Below are positions 19,773 to 28,435 of a stretch of 64,000 nt of DNA, piece after piece. The translations under genes were made by a program, and so were the position numbers. The notes under the pieces were generated by a model. That model was given only the letters and a program-made list of their open reading frames with translations. It was not told where the DNA came from and did not search any database. The stretch lies in assembly GCF_028595305.1 (NCBI RefSeq), contig NZ_JAQQXS010000008.1:124001-188000 (forward strand), read 5' to 3'. This stretch comes from Roseateles koreensis (GTDB taxonomy: Bacteria; Pseudomonadota; Gammaproteobacteria; Burkholderiales; Burkholderiaceae_C). Within the stretch, counting starts at the first letter, position 1, and each line of letters opens with the position of its first letter.

Positions 19773-20503
19773 GTGTCGATGGGCCCCAGGCTACCAGGCG
19801 TAGCGCCATTCCAGAGCTTTTTGAGCCGGGCGAGTTCGGCGTCGTAGCGGGTGTTGATGCGCACCAACTCGGCCTTTTGGTTTTCAATCAACTGTTGCTG
19901 CGCCAGGACGGAGGCGTCGTTGGCATCCAACTGCTGTTTCAATTTGGCGGGCAGTTGGCGGTTTTTGTAAAACTCGGCCTCGTCCGTCAGCGGCTTGCGT
20001 TCCAGCGCCAAATCCTTGATGCGGCGCTCAGAAATGAGTCGAGCCTTGTTGGCGTCGTCGAGCGCCGCAGCACGTGCCCGCTGATGGGCTGCCTGGTTAG
20101 GAAAGCGCAACATCAAGGTGCGGTCGCGCCGCACGGCGTCTTTCTGCGCAGCACGCTCGGCGACCAGTTGGCGCTCGTGCGCTTCGTGCAGAGCCATCTC
20201 CTCAGGCGAGAGCGCGGGGGGCAGGGTGGCGCGTTGAGAGCCGTCGGTATTCAGAATGCGCTGCTCCCGCCCACTGCATTCAGCGATGGGGCGATCGGAG
20301 GTCAGCTTGCGACCGTCCAAGGTGGTGCAGGTGTAAATGGAAATCGACTTCTTGGCATCGGGCGCGGGCTGAGCTTCAGCCTTGATCGGCGCCGCGATCG
20401 GCATGAGCGCAATCAAGAGGCCGGCCACCCGCAATGCCCAGCGCCCCGTCACGGGCGCATGGCGCATGAGCCTTACTTGATGAATCGCGCCAGTGTTGCG
20501 CAT
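19766..20503 (-). CDS. DUF4124 domain-containing secreted protein
   Basis: A 245-residue protein with an N-terminal signal peptide (hydrophobic LRVAGLLIALMPIAAPIKAEA), a DUF4124-like module (SIYTCTTLDGRKLTSDRPIAEC, two Cys) and a long charged helical C-terminal half with coiled-coil character. Its role is unknown. The first ATG overlaps the pyrE stop codon (TGATG), which implies coupling to pyrE. An ATG at 20467 (MRHAPVTGRW) would give a more standard signal peptide. Related envelope proteins are common and uncharacterised in Burkholderiales. Confidence 0.8.
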   Translation of the reverse strand: MRNTGAIHQVRLMRHAPVTGRWALRVAGLLIALMPIAAPIKAEAQPAPDAKKSISIYTCTTLDGRKLTSDRPIAECSGREQRILNTDGSQRATLPPALSPEEMALHEAHERQLVAERAAQKDAVRRDRTLMLRFPNQAAHQRARAAALDDANKARLISERRIKDLALERKPLTDEAEFYKNRQLPAKLKQQLDANDASVLAQQQLIENQKAELVRINTRYDAELARLKKLWNGATPGSLGPIDTP

Positions 20504-21180
20504 CAGACCCCGTATTTGTCTCGATAAGCTTGAACGGCCGCTGCGTGAGCAGTGACCGAGCTATCGTCAGCCGAGCGCAGATACTGAAGCAAATCCGCCA
20601 GCCCGGCAATCGCCACGACCGGCATTTTCAGCTGCTGCGTGACGTATTGCACCGCCGAGTGCGGCAGATCCACACCGTTTTCGGCGGCCATTTCTTGGCG
20701 ATCCAGCGCAATCGTGACACCGCAGGGCGTGGCACCGGCTGCGGTAATCATGGCGATGGATTCACGCACTGAGGTACCCGCTGAAATCACATCGTCAATG
20801 ATGAGCACGCGGCCCTGCACCTTGGCGCCAACCAAGGTGCCGCCCTCACCGTGATCTTTGGCTTCTTTGCGGTTGTAGGCAAAGGGCTTGTTGTGGCCCA
20901 AACGTGCCAATTCGACGGACAGGGCGGCGGCCAGCGTGATGCCTTTGTAGGCGGGGCCGAAAATCATGTCGAACTCCAGGCCGGAGGCGATCAGGCGCTT
21001 GGCGTAGAACGCTGCCAGGCGGCCCAGCTTGGCGCCATCATCGAACAGCCCGGCATTGAAGAAGTATGGGCTCAGTCGCCCGGCCTTGGTCTTGAATTCA
21101 CCAAAGCGCAGCACGCCGGACTCGACCGCGAAGGCGACGAAATCTTGGGCCAGTTGATCGGGGGATTGGGCAGTGCTCAT
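20503..21180 (-). CDS. pyrE: Orotate phosphoribosyltransferase
   Basis: The ATG at 21180 (MSTAQSPDQLAQDFVAFAV) gives a 225-residue enzyme; an earlier in-frame codon adds only non-conserved residues. FKTKAGRLSPYFFNAG is the classic PyrE N-terminus, and VLIIDDVISAGTSVRESI is the PRPP-binding loop. GEGGTLVGA corresponds to the flexible catalytic loop. It converts orotate and PRPP to OMP in pyrimidine synthesis. It is followed by an overlapping DUF4124 gene. Confidence 0.97.
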   Translation of the reverse strand: MSTAQSPDQLAQDFVAFAVESGVLRFGEFKTKAGRLSPYFFNAGLFDDGAKLGRLAAFYAKRLIASGLEFDMIFGPAYKGITLAAALSVELARLGHNKPFAYNRKEAKDHGEGGTLVGAKVQGRVLIIDDVISAGTSVRESIAMITAAGATPCGVTIALDRQEMAAENGVDLPHSAVQYVTQQLKMPVVAIAGLADLLQYLRSADDSSVTAHAAAVQAYRDKYGV

Positions 21181-21221
21181 GGGGTCGAATCTCAGATGGT
21201 TTGACTTCATTGTAGAGGCGC

Positions 21222-21260
21222 AAAAAGCCCGGTCTGCGTGGGCGCAGGGCCGGGCTTTAA
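21222..21260 (-). terminator. Strong intrinsic terminator of the TonB receptor gene
   Basis: AAAGCCCGG (21224-21232) pairs with CCGGGCTTT (21250-21258), and inner bases CTGCG/CGCAG extend the stem. On the minus strand the stem is followed by TTTTT. It lies just after the receptor stop and before pyrE, so it separates the two transcripts. Confidence 0.88.
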
Positions 21261-21285
21261 AGGCACATCCCGTGCAGCTAACGCG

Positions 21286-23541
21286 TCAGAACAGGGCTTT
21301 GAACTGCACGCCGTAGGTGCGTGGGTCGTTGATGAAGCCGGTCAGGTTGATGAAGTTGATGCCGCCGGTGACGCGAATCTGGTTGGTGATGTTGCGCACG
21401 AAGCCGGCCACTTCGTACTTGCCGTTGTTCCAGATATAGCCGGTGCGCAGCCCGCCTTCGGTCAGCGCCTTGCCCGTAAATTCCTTGGAAGTGAACAAGA
21501 AGAAGCTCACCTCGCTGCGGTAGGCCCAGTCGGTGTAGACGTAGAACTCGTTGCCGTCCTTGGTCGGGATACCGTAGCGGGCGGTCAGGTTGCCGACCCA
21601 TTTCGGTGCGTTCGGGAGTTGGTTGCCATTGACAAAGTATTGCCCGCCGCCCGCAGCGGGACTGGTGACAATGCAGCCGTCGCCGCAGCCACCCACGGTC
21701 AGGCCGCTGTCACGGATGGTGGCGTCGTTGTAGCTGCCACCCAGCGTGAGGACCAGGTTGTCGATGGGCAGCAGGTCAAGGTTGAGCTCCACGCCCTGGC
21801 CAGTGGCCTTGTTGGCGCTCTTCACGGTGTTGGAGTTGCCGCTGCCACCCACTTCGGTCAACTGCAGACCGTTGACGTCATAACGGAACACACTGGCTGA
21901 CAGCCGTGCACGGCGGTTCCAAAAGTCACCCTTGATGCCGAACTCATAGGAGGTCAGTGTTTCGGGCTTGGCAATACTCATCGGGCTGAACGCCGAGGCA
22001 GGCAAGATGGCCGCACCCCGGAAGCCCGTGCCCACGCGCGCGTAGACATTGGTGTTCTTGTCCAGTGCATAGGTGCCCGAAAGATCCCAAGTCCAGTTGG
22101 AATCGTTGGTTTTGGCGCTCAGGCCGTTCGATGTATCCAGGGACACATCGGCCGAGTCAGTCGACAAAGTCTTCTTGTCCTGGGTATAGCGCAGGCCACC
22201 GCGCAACTTGAAGCGTTCGGTCAGGTCGTAGTTGACCGAGCCGAACACCGCATAGGCGGTGTTGGACTGGTGGGTACGTGCCGAGGTGGTGGGGCTGTGG
22301 AAGATGGTGTCGTAATTGATACTCTCCACGGTATAGCGCTCGTCAAACAGGTACAAGCCACCTTGCCAGCGCAAGGGGCCTGAGGCGTTCGATTCCAGGC
22401 GGAATTCCTGGCTGAGTTGCCGGTGATCATGCAAGGCGTCCGACGTTTCAGAGGAGAAGGGAATCGTGCCGGGGCCGAATTTGCCGTCCGGCGCATAGGG
22501 GGCGCCATAACCACCATCCACATCGCCACGGCTGAAGGGCTGAACGGCTTCAACCGCCGTGATCGAGTGCAGCGTGGCCTCGCCCAGATTGAGCTTCAGG
22601 CGCAAACTGGCGCCGCTGGCATGGAGTCGCTGCTCGTTCGTGCCGTCGATGGACATTTTGGCCGGGTCAAAGCCGTCCACCAAGTCGTTGGTGCCCGGCT
22701 TGATGATGTTGGCCCTGAACAGGCGAGGGCTGCCTTTCAACTCGCGGTTGTGGAAGTTAACCAAGGCGCTGAAGTCCTTGCTCGGTTCGTACAGCGCTTG
22801 CACGCGCACCGCGCGGTCGTCATAGCCTTCCGTGGCCTGAGTGCCTGTGCTTTGGGTGTTGTGCACCCAGTCATCGCGGTGCTGGACCTGGGCCGAGATG
22901 CGCAGGGCAAACTGCTCATTCACCGGCACATTGAAAGCGCCTTCCACATTGGAGGTGCCATACGTGCCGTAGGACAGGTTGACATAGCCTTCTTGGGTCT
23001 TGCCCGGCTTGACCGAATCAAACTTCACCACGCCAGCGGGCGTGTTGCGGCCAAACAGCGTGCCCTGTGGGCCAGCGATCACTTCAACTGCCTTCATGTC
23101 GAAGACCGGGAAGCCTTTCAGAATGGGGTTCTCCTGCACCACATCGTCGTAGATCAGCGAGACGGGTTGGGAGGCGTTGAGCCGGAAGTCAACGTTGCCG
23201 TAGCCACGGATGTAGAAACGCGGAAAGGCGCGGCCAAAGGACGACTCGATATTCAGGCTGGGCACGCGGCCTGACAAAAAGCGCACGTCTTGGCCACCGG
23301 AGTTCAGTACATCGAGTTTTTCGCCGCTGATGCTGGAGACAGCGGTTGGCACATCCTTGATGTTTTCAGTGCGCCGCTCGGCGGTGATGGTGACCGTTTC
23401 AAGCTGGGTTTTTTCCAGCGACTTTTCTTGCGCCTGCGCCAAAGCCTGGCTGGCTGGCCATGCTGCCAAGGCCAGTGCAATCGACAGTGCCAAATGACCT
23501 GGGGCGGCCAAGGCGGGCGAAGACAAGTTGAACTTGTTCAT
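21286..23541 (-). CDS. TonB-dependent outer-membrane receptor
   Basis: A 751-residue receptor with a signal peptide cut near ASQALAQAQ, a TonB-box-like ETVTITAERR, a plug domain (DVPTAVSSISGEKL, FYIRGYGNVDFRLNASQPV, EVIAGPQGTLFGRNTPAGVV) and a 22-strand barrel that ends in Phe (VQFKALF). It imports a ligand with energy from TonB-ExbBD. The plug style matches receptors for organic or iron-chelate substrates often labelled FecA/FhuA-like, but the substrate cannot be read from the sequence. No FecIR pair is adjacent. Confidence 0.93.
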   Translation of the reverse strand: MNKFNLSSPALAAPGHLALSIALALAAWPASQALAQAQEKSLEKTQLETVTITAERRTENIKDVPTAVSSISGEKLDVLNSGGQDVRFLSGRVPSLNIESSFGRAFPRFYIRGYGNVDFRLNASQPVSLIYDDVVQENPILKGFPVFDMKAVEVIAGPQGTLFGRNTPAGVVKFDSVKPGKTQEGYVNLSYGTYGTSNVEGAFNVPVNEQFALRISAQVQHRDDWVHNTQSTGTQATEGYDDRAVRVQALYEPSKDFSALVNFHNRELKGSPRLFRANIIKPGTNDLVDGFDPAKMSIDGTNEQRLHASGASLRLKLNLGEATLHSITAVEAVQPFSRGDVDGGYGAPYAPDGKFGPGTIPFSSETSDALHDHRQLSQEFRLESNASGPLRWQGGLYLFDERYTVESINYDTIFHSPTTSARTHQSNTAYAVFGSVNYDLTERFKLRGGLRYTQDKKTLSTDSADVSLDTSNGLSAKTNDSNWTWDLSGTYALDKNTNVYARVGTGFRGAAILPASAFSPMSIAKPETLTSYEFGIKGDFWNRRARLSASVFRYDVNGLQLTEVGGSGNSNTVKSANKATGQGVELNLDLLPIDNLVLTLGGSYNDATIRDSGLTVGGCGDGCIVTSPAAGGGQYFVNGNQLPNAPKWVGNLTARYGIPTKDGNEFYVYTDWAYRSEVSFFLFTSKEFTGKALTEGGLRTGYIWNNGKYEVAGFVRNITNQIRVTGGINFINLTGFINDPRTYGVQFKALF

Positions 23542-23865
23542 GCGTGAACTCCAAAATTTGGGGCGGTTGAATGCAATGTTGAGTTGGGGCGCGCAAACGT
23601 TTGACAGGTTGCTGCGGCGCCGGCCAAGCTTTGCAATCTAGCAAGCAACGTGCCGGAATATTGGGTTGCCCTGCCAAACTAGGGGCTTGGCCGACACAAT
23701 GTTGTCAAAAAGCAGCAAGTTTGGAGGCGATGCCTGCATTTTGAGCGTTAGGCGGGCAGGGCTGAGCGGACTGGGCGTGGATCTTCCAAACGCCCCGTGG
23801 GCCGACTCGGCATGTGAACTGCGATACTTTCAGCCCCCAACGATCAGCAGGAACGGACGTCACAC
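23542..23865. other. Divergent intergenic region, receptor and exonuclease III
   Basis: These 324 bases separate the TonB receptor (minus) from the exonuclease gene (plus) and hold no convincing gene. Near 23630 a TTGC-N6-GCAA dyad occurs in an AT-richer stretch that could carry the receptor promoter. A purine-rich ribosome site (AGGAACGGA) precedes the exonuclease start. No Fur box was recognised. Confidence 0.5.
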
Positions 23866-24666
23866 ATGCGCTTCATTACCGCCAATCTGAACGGCATCCG
23901 TTCGGCTGCCACCAAAGGTTTTTTCGACTGGTTGCCGCAGCAAAACGCTGACGCGCTTGGTGTGCAGGAAGTCAAGGCGCAGGACGAACATGTGGCCGGC
24001 GTATTCTGCACTTCGGGCCCCTTGAAAGGCGACTTTCACTACGCACAGAAGAAGGGTTACTCGGGTGTCGGCCTGTACACCCGCGAGTCCCCCAGCGACG
24101 TCATCGTCGGACTGGGCGTGCAAGAGTTCGATGACGAAGGCCGCTACATCGAAAAGCGTTTTGACAAGCCTGGCCGCAAGCTCAGCCTGATCAGCTGCTA
24201 TTTCCCCAGCGGCAGCAGTGGCGAGGAGCGCCAGCAAGCCAAGTTTCGCTTTCTTGCCGCCATGCTGCCGCATTTGCAGGCGCTGAAGGCCGAGCGTGAA
24301 TTCATTCTGGTGGCTGATGTCAACATCGCCCACAAAGAGGCCGACCTGAAAAACTGGAAGGGCAACCTGAAGAACAGCGGCTTTCTGCCCGAAGAGCGCG
24401 CCTGGATGACCCAGTTGCTAGACAGCAGCAAATCCGGCGGCGGCTTGGTGGACGTCTACCGCGCCCTTCAACCTGACACCACCGACGCTTGCTACACCTG
24501 GTGGAGCAACCGCGGCCAGGCCTACGCCAAGAACGTGGGCTGGCGCCTGGACTACCATTTGGCAACTCCAGGCCTCGCCGCCCTGGCCCAGCGCGAGTCC
24601 ATCTACAAAGACCAGAAGTTCAGCGATCACGCCCCGCTGACGATTGATTACGACTTCAGCTTGTAG
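23866..24666 (+). CDS. xth: Exonuclease III family AP endonuclease
   Basis: This 266-residue protein has the EEP-fold motifs in order: NLNGIRSAATKGFFDWL, the catalytic Glu in GVQEVKAQ, FPSGSSGEERQQAKF, ADVNIAH with Asp and Asn, and a terminal SDHAPLTIDY. These residues form the metal-dependent site that nicks DNA at abasic sites and trims 3' blocks in base-excision repair. Length is typical. It stands alone, transcribed away from the TonB receptor. Confidence 0.95.
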   Translation: MRFITANLNGIRSAATKGFFDWLPQQNADALGVQEVKAQDEHVAGVFCTSGPLKGDFHYAQKKGYSGVGLYTRESPSDVIVGLGVQEFDDEGRYIEKRFDKPGRKLSLISCYFPSGSSGEERQQAKFRFLAAMLPHLQALKAEREFILVADVNIAHKEADLKNWKGNLKNSGFLPEERAWMTQLLDSSKSGGGLVDVYRALQPDTTDACYTWWSNRGQAYAKNVGWRLDYHLATPGLAALAQRESIYKDQKFSDHAPLTIDYDFSL

Positions 24667-24719
24667 GCTTGGCTGGCATTCGTTGAAATCTGACCCGTCT
24701 GGCCTGCATTGGGTGGGCC

Positions 24720-24800
24720 ATGAATACGTGGCAGATGCAAGAAGCGAAAGCGCGCTTGTCTGAACGGGTGAAACTCGCGGAAGCTGAGGCTGTTTCCTGA
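24720..24800 (+). pseudogene. Truncated Phd/YefM-type antitoxin remnant
   Basis: An ATG at 24720 opens the 26-residue peptide MNTWQMQEAKARLSERVKLA followed by EAEAVS and a stop. The first 20 residues match the usual N-terminus of Phd/YefM antitoxins (family form W-Q-x-Q-x-A-K-A-R-x-S-E-x-V), the DNA-binding half. The rest of the antitoxin and any toxin are missing. It therefore looks like a decayed toxin-antitoxin locus rather than a working small gene. Confidence 0.7.
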
Positions 24801-24895
24801 ACGTCGCCAGCGCCGACCGGTGTGGGCGCCCTCTCAATCGGGCTGGCAGCGATCGCGAAACAGCCCCATGTGTTCAAGACGCAGTGGTTCAGTGA

Positions 24896-25026
24896 CCATG
24901 CCACTATGCAGTGGCTGTGCGCGCCGGGGATGTGGCTGCTGCGGCGCCAGAACCACAGACATTGGCCTTGTCACTGCTGGCTTTGGGGGCGCGGCCGTGG
25001 CGGCCCGCCGCAAGCGGCAATTTTGA
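24896..25026 (+). pseudogene. Frameshifted PEP-CTERM tail fossil
   Basis: One frame reads AAAAPEPQTLALSLLALG, the PEP motif and hydrophobic helix of a PEP-CTERM sorting signal. A one-base shift at about 24990 moves to a frame reading GAAVAARRKRQF and then stop (25024-25026), the basic end such signals require. No upstream protein body remains open; a stop lies just ahead at 24893. This is best explained as the 3' relic of a lost surface-protein gene. The 95 bases before it (24801-24895) hold nothing recognisable. Confidence 0.65.
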
Positions 25027-25063
25027 GGGCTGGACGCGGGGTGTTGGCCCTTGCGTTGCTCCT

Positions 25064-26530
25064 TCAGCGCGTCAAAAACGCCAGCATCTTGTCGGCGAAT
25101 TTGCCGTAGGGCGGCATCATGAATTTCATACTGGCAAAGCGCGCCTGGTAGAAGACCGGGCGCAGTTTGGAGAAGGTGTCGAAGCCCTCGCGGCCGTGAT
25201 AGTGGCCCATGCCAGATTCGCCCACACCGCCGAAGGGCAGGTCGTGTTGACCGACATGGAACAGGGCGTCGTTCACCGACACACCACCTGACATGACCCG
25301 ATCCAGCAGCATTTGCACGGTGCCGGCGTTGTTGCTGAAGGGGTAGATCGCCAGGGGGCGGGGGCCGGCGTTGATGGTCTGGACCACTTGTTCGAGTTGG
25401 TGGTAGCCGTGGATGGGCAGCAGGGGGCCGAAGATTTCGCGCCGCGCCAGTGCACAATCGGCAGGCAGATTCAACACGATGTGGGGTGTGATCTTGCGTG
25501 TGGCTTCGTCGTGGGGTGGGCCCGGGATCAGCGGGATCAATTGGGCGCCGCCAGCGCGCGCCTCTTCCATCGCATCCAGCAGGCGCCGGAAGGCGCGCTC
25601 GTCGATCACGCAGGTGTAGTCCGGCGAGGCCAGGGTGGGGTAGCGTTGGCTGACGATTTGGCGGGCTTCCTGGACGAAGTCGGCGATGCGGGATTCAGGC
25701 ATCCATAGGTGGTCGACGGTGGTGCAGATTTGCCCGGCATTCAGGCATTTGACAAAGAGGATGCGCTCGGCCGCCAGGCGCAGCGGAAAGTCTTCACACA
25801 AAATGGCCGGCGCTTTGCCGCCTAACTCCAAGGTCACCGGGCACAGATTGCGTGCAGCGGCGGCCATCACGGCTCTGCCGGTCTGGCCCGACCCGGTGAA
25901 CAGCAAGTGGTCGAAGGGGAGTTTGGAAAACGCCACGCCCACGCCGCCGGTTTCGTCGAAGAACTGCAATTTCTCGGGCGGAAAGTAGGCCGGCATGCGC
26001 TCGATCAGCAGCCGGGCGAGATGGCGCGAGTTTTCGCTCATCTTGACCATGGCGCGGTTGCCGGCGGCAAAGATGAAGGTGAGGGGCACCAGGCTCAAGT
26101 TGATGGGAAAGTTCCAGGGCACGATCACACCCACCACGCCCAGCGGTTGCGGAATGACGCGGTTGCGTGCGCCGAAGAAGTTGCGCAGGTCCACGGCACG
26201 ACGCTGGGGCTTCATCCAGCGCTTCAGGTGTTTGATGACTTGATCAATGCCGTCGATGGCGGGGAAAATTTCTGCCAGCAAGGTCTCATGGACGGAGCGG
26301 TGGCCGTAGTCGGCGCTGATGGCCGTGCACAGGTCGTGCTTGTTCTCACGGATGAAGCGCTGCAGGGTTCGCAGATCGGCCCGCCGCTCGGCCAAGGTGG
26401 GGACCGGCGCGGCGAAGTAGGCCGCACGTTGCTGTTTCAAGGCAGCTTGCAGGCTCGCCTCTGTGGCGGAGGCTTCGGTGGCGGTGATTGCCGCGATGGA
26501 GACGGCTGGGGTTTGGAGGTTTTGGCTCAT
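25064..26530 (-). CDS. Coniferyl-aldehyde-type dehydrogenase
   Basis: The ATG at 26530 (MSQNLQTPAVSIAAITATEA) gives a 488-residue NAD(P)-dependent aldehyde dehydrogenase. Key segments are PWNFPINLSLVPL, the cofactor loop FTGSGQTGRAVM, the catalytic Glu in TLELGGKAP and the nucleophile Cys in LNAGQICTTVDH. The C-terminal hydrophobic stretch and the pattern GESGMGHYHGREGFDTFS are typical of the CalB/ALDH3-like group acting on aromatic or fatty aldehydes. It lies downstream of the AraC regulator on the same strand, and a motif shared with the HD operon precedes it. Confidence 0.9.
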   Translation of the reverse strand: MSQNLQTPAVSIAAITATEASATEASLQAALKQQRAAYFAAPVPTLAERRADLRTLQRFIRENKHDLCTAISADYGHRSVHETLLAEIFPAIDGIDQVIKHLKRWMKPQRRAVDLRNFFGARNRVIPQPLGVVGVIVPWNFPINLSLVPLTFIFAAGNRAMVKMSENSRHLARLLIERMPAYFPPEKLQFFDETGGVGVAFSKLPFDHLLFTGSGQTGRAVMAAAARNLCPVTLELGGKAPAILCEDFPLRLAAERILFVKCLNAGQICTTVDHLWMPESRIADFVQEARQIVSQRYPTLASPDYTCVIDERAFRRLLDAMEEARAGGAQLIPLIPGPPHDEATRKITPHIVLNLPADCALARREIFGPLLPIHGYHQLEQVVQTINAGPRPLAIYPFSNNAGTVQMLLDRVMSGGVSVNDALFHVGQHDLPFGGVGESGMGHYHGREGFDTFSKLRPVFYQARFASMKFMMPPYGKFADKMLAFLTR

Positions 26531-26624
26531 CGGGAGTCTCGGGCCTGCAGCCGCGATGGCAACTGCGATTCTGCGAGGATGCGGCAGAAACGCCGGTCTT
26601 GCAGCGGCTTTGCAAGACAAAATA

Positions 26625-26640
26625 TTGTCATTTGGCGACA
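26625..26640 (-). promoter_or_regulatory. Shared regulatory motif ahead of the aldehyde dehydrogenase
   Basis: Read toward the dehydrogenase the site is TGTCGCCAAATGACAA. It differs at one base in 16 from the site at 27716-27731 ahead of the HD operon and has the same orientation relative to the gene downstream. It ends 94 bases before the dehydrogenase ATG and overlaps the araC-type gene's stop codon. The likely binder is the AraC regulator encoded between the two sites. Confidence 0.6.
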
Positions 26641-27671
26641 GTGCGGGAAAGTCCCGACGCCCGGGCGTGCTGCCGGCGCAGCTGGGTGGGGGACAGCCCA
26701 AACCAGCGCTGGGCGCTGCGGGTCAGTGCCGACGGAGCGGCGTAGCCCAGCAGGTCGGCGAGTGCACTCACCGAGGGGCCGTGGGGGTGGGTGATCAGCT
26801 GCTCGAACAGCGCGCGGCGCTCCTGGTCTTTGAGCTGCTCGAAGCTGGTGCCCTCGGCGCTCAGCCGCCGCTGCATGGTGCGGGGATGCACCGACAGCAT
26901 CTTCGACACCTGCTCATGCGATGCCTGTCCGGTCGCCAGCAATTGGCGCATCAAGGCCCGGACCCGGTCTGAAAACGCGAGTTCGGGCTGACTGAATTGC
27001 TGGTCCAGATAGGCTTGTGCCAGTTTGCGCAGCAGATCGTTGCGTTTGGGCAGGGCTTGTTCGAGCATGTGTGCGTTCAGGCGCACCGCCGCACGGTTTT
27101 GCTCAAACAGGCATGCCGTACCCAAGGACTGCGCGTATTGGGCGGGGCTGCCCTGACGAGGATGGGGCATGAGTACCGCGATGAGGGGGATGGCGCTTTG
27201 GCTGAGCAGGCGCAGACACCGCACGATCACCCCCAATGCCAACTCGACAGCCTGGGCGCTGGCCGGTGGATCGGGCAGGTCGAAGTGATAGCAAAGGTCC
27301 AGCTGATCGGGCTGACCCGGCACAGCCTCGACTTTCAAACGGGCCGCCGAGCTGTGCACGAAGACGTAGCGCGTGGCCAGTTGGATGGCCTCTTGCAGGT
27401 TGGCCGCGTGCTCCATCACCACGGCCAGCGGGCCGAATTTTTCCGGACCCTGGCTGCTGGCCAGGCGCAGTCCGAAGTCCGGGCAGGCCGATGCGGCGGC
27501 CGAGTGCTCGAGCAACTCGATCATGGCGCGGTAGGGGATCAGATGGTCCGGGTCGTCCAGCACCTCGCGACTCAGGCCAAACCGCCGCAAAAGACGCGCG
27601 GCATCCAGGCCTTGTGCCTGGGCAAGCGCTTCATAACCGGAAAGGCCGGCGGCTCTGATGAGGTGGTTCAT
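26628..27671 (-). CDS. AraC-family transcriptional regulator
   Basis: A 347-residue regulator with an N-terminal Arabinose_bd-type sensor (PF12625-like; FGLRLASSQGPEKFGPLAV) and a C-terminal double helix-turn-helix. Segments such as SVHPRTMQRRLSAEGTSFEQL and ALADLLGYAAPSALTRSAQR plus FGLSPTQLRRQ mark the DNA-binding half. This subclass includes OruR/ArgR-like activators of catabolic genes. It sits between a divergent HD-desaturase-aldolase operon and a co-directional aldehyde dehydrogenase, each preceded by a nearly identical 16-base motif, so local control is likely. Confidence 0.92.
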   Translation of the reverse strand: MNHLIRAAGLSGYEALAQAQGLDAARLLRRFGLSREVLDDPDHLIPYRAMIELLEHSAAASACPDFGLRLASSQGPEKFGPLAVVMEHAANLQEAIQLATRYVFVHSSAARLKVEAVPGQPDQLDLCYHFDLPDPPASAQAVELALGVIVRCLRLLSQSAIPLIAVLMPHPRQGSPAQYAQSLGTACLFEQNRAAVRLNAHMLEQALPKRNDLLRKLAQAYLDQQFSQPELAFSDRVRALMRQLLATGQASHEQVSKMLSVHPRTMQRRLSAEGTSFEQLKDQERRALFEQLITHPHGPSVSALADLLGYAAPSALTRSAQRWFGLSPTQLRRQHARASGLSRTVAK

Positions 27672-27715
27672 CGTGGATTAGGGTGTTCCAAGGGTGCCAT
27701 CCCAGGGCAACTATT

Positions 27716-27731
27716 TGTCGCCAAATGATAA
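27716..27731 (+). promoter_or_regulatory. Shared regulatory motif ahead of the HD operon
   Basis: TGTCGCCAAATGATAA, nearly identical to the site at 26625-26640. The core is part of a small dyad ATTTG-TCGC-CAAAT (27713-27726). It ends 80 bases upstream of the HD gene ATG, a natural distance for an activator, and lies 45 bases from the AraC gene start, so it could also mediate autoregulation. Confidence 0.6.
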
Positions 27732-27811
27732 GCGTTTCTGGAGGCTCCGCCGCAAAATGCCAAGCAAGACGCCGATCAAAGAATCTGCGCGCCCCCATTT
27801 TGGAGACCGCC

Positions 27812-28405
27812 ATGAATGCTCACGCCCAATTCACCCGCATGGAAGACAGCACCGCCGCCGATTGGCGCTTGATCGGTGGTGAGTTTATGCAGTTCGCCAG
27901 CCACCTGCCGGACCGGGTGATGGCACACCTCAAACTGCTGGAGAACGACTACGGCGGTTTTCCCATTGACCGCTACACCCACTGCCTGCAAACGGCTACC
28001 CGTGCGTTGCGCGATGGGCGTGACGAAGAGTATGTGGTGTGCGCGCTGCTTCACGATGTGGGCGATACGCTGGGCACGTTCAACCATGCCGATATCGCGG
28101 CAGCCCTGCTTAAACCCTTTGTGAGTGAAGAAAACCACTGGATGGTGGCGCAGCACGCGATTTTCCAGGGGCACTATTTCTTTCACCACCTGGGCATGGA
28201 CCGCGACATGCGGGATCAATTCAAGGCGCATCCTGCTTATGAACGCACGGCAGAGTTCTGCGCGCTCTACGACAACCCGGCCTTTGACCCGAAGGGTGAA
28301 ACGCTGCCCTTGAGTGAATTCGAGCCCATGCTGCGACGCGTTCTGGCCCAGCCCAGGCAGTCGCTCTACAAGGCCGCGCTGGCTCAAAACCAGTCATTGG
28401 CCTGA
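27812..28405 (+). CDS. HD-domain protein, PhnZ/MIOX-like di-iron oxygenase candidate
   Basis: A 197-residue protein starting MNAHAQFTRMEDSTAADWRL with a TTTTGGAGA ribosome site. The metal-ligand pattern is complete: His57, His81-Asp82 (CALLHDVGDTLG), His92, His115 and Asp154. Tyr47 lies ten residues before His57 in NDYGGFPIDRYTHCLQTA, the arrangement I recall for PhnZ (Tyr24/His34), an HD oxygenase that cleaves C-P bonds. Ordinary HD phosphohydrolases remain possible. It heads an operon with a membrane hydroxylase and an aldolase, a context that favours oxidative catabolism over nucleotide hydrolysis. Confidence 0.75.
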   Translation: MNAHAQFTRMEDSTAADWRLIGGEFMQFASHLPDRVMAHLKLLENDYGGFPIDRYTHCLQTATRALRDGRDEEYVVCALLHDVGDTLGTFNHADIAAALLKPFVSEENHWMVAQHAIFQGHYFFHHLGMDRDMRDQFKAHPAYERTAEFCALYDNPAFDPKGETLPLSEFEPMLRRVLAQPRQSLYKAALAQNQSLA

Positions 28406-28435
28406 CGCCGGTCAGAATACTGGGTAGGGATCATC

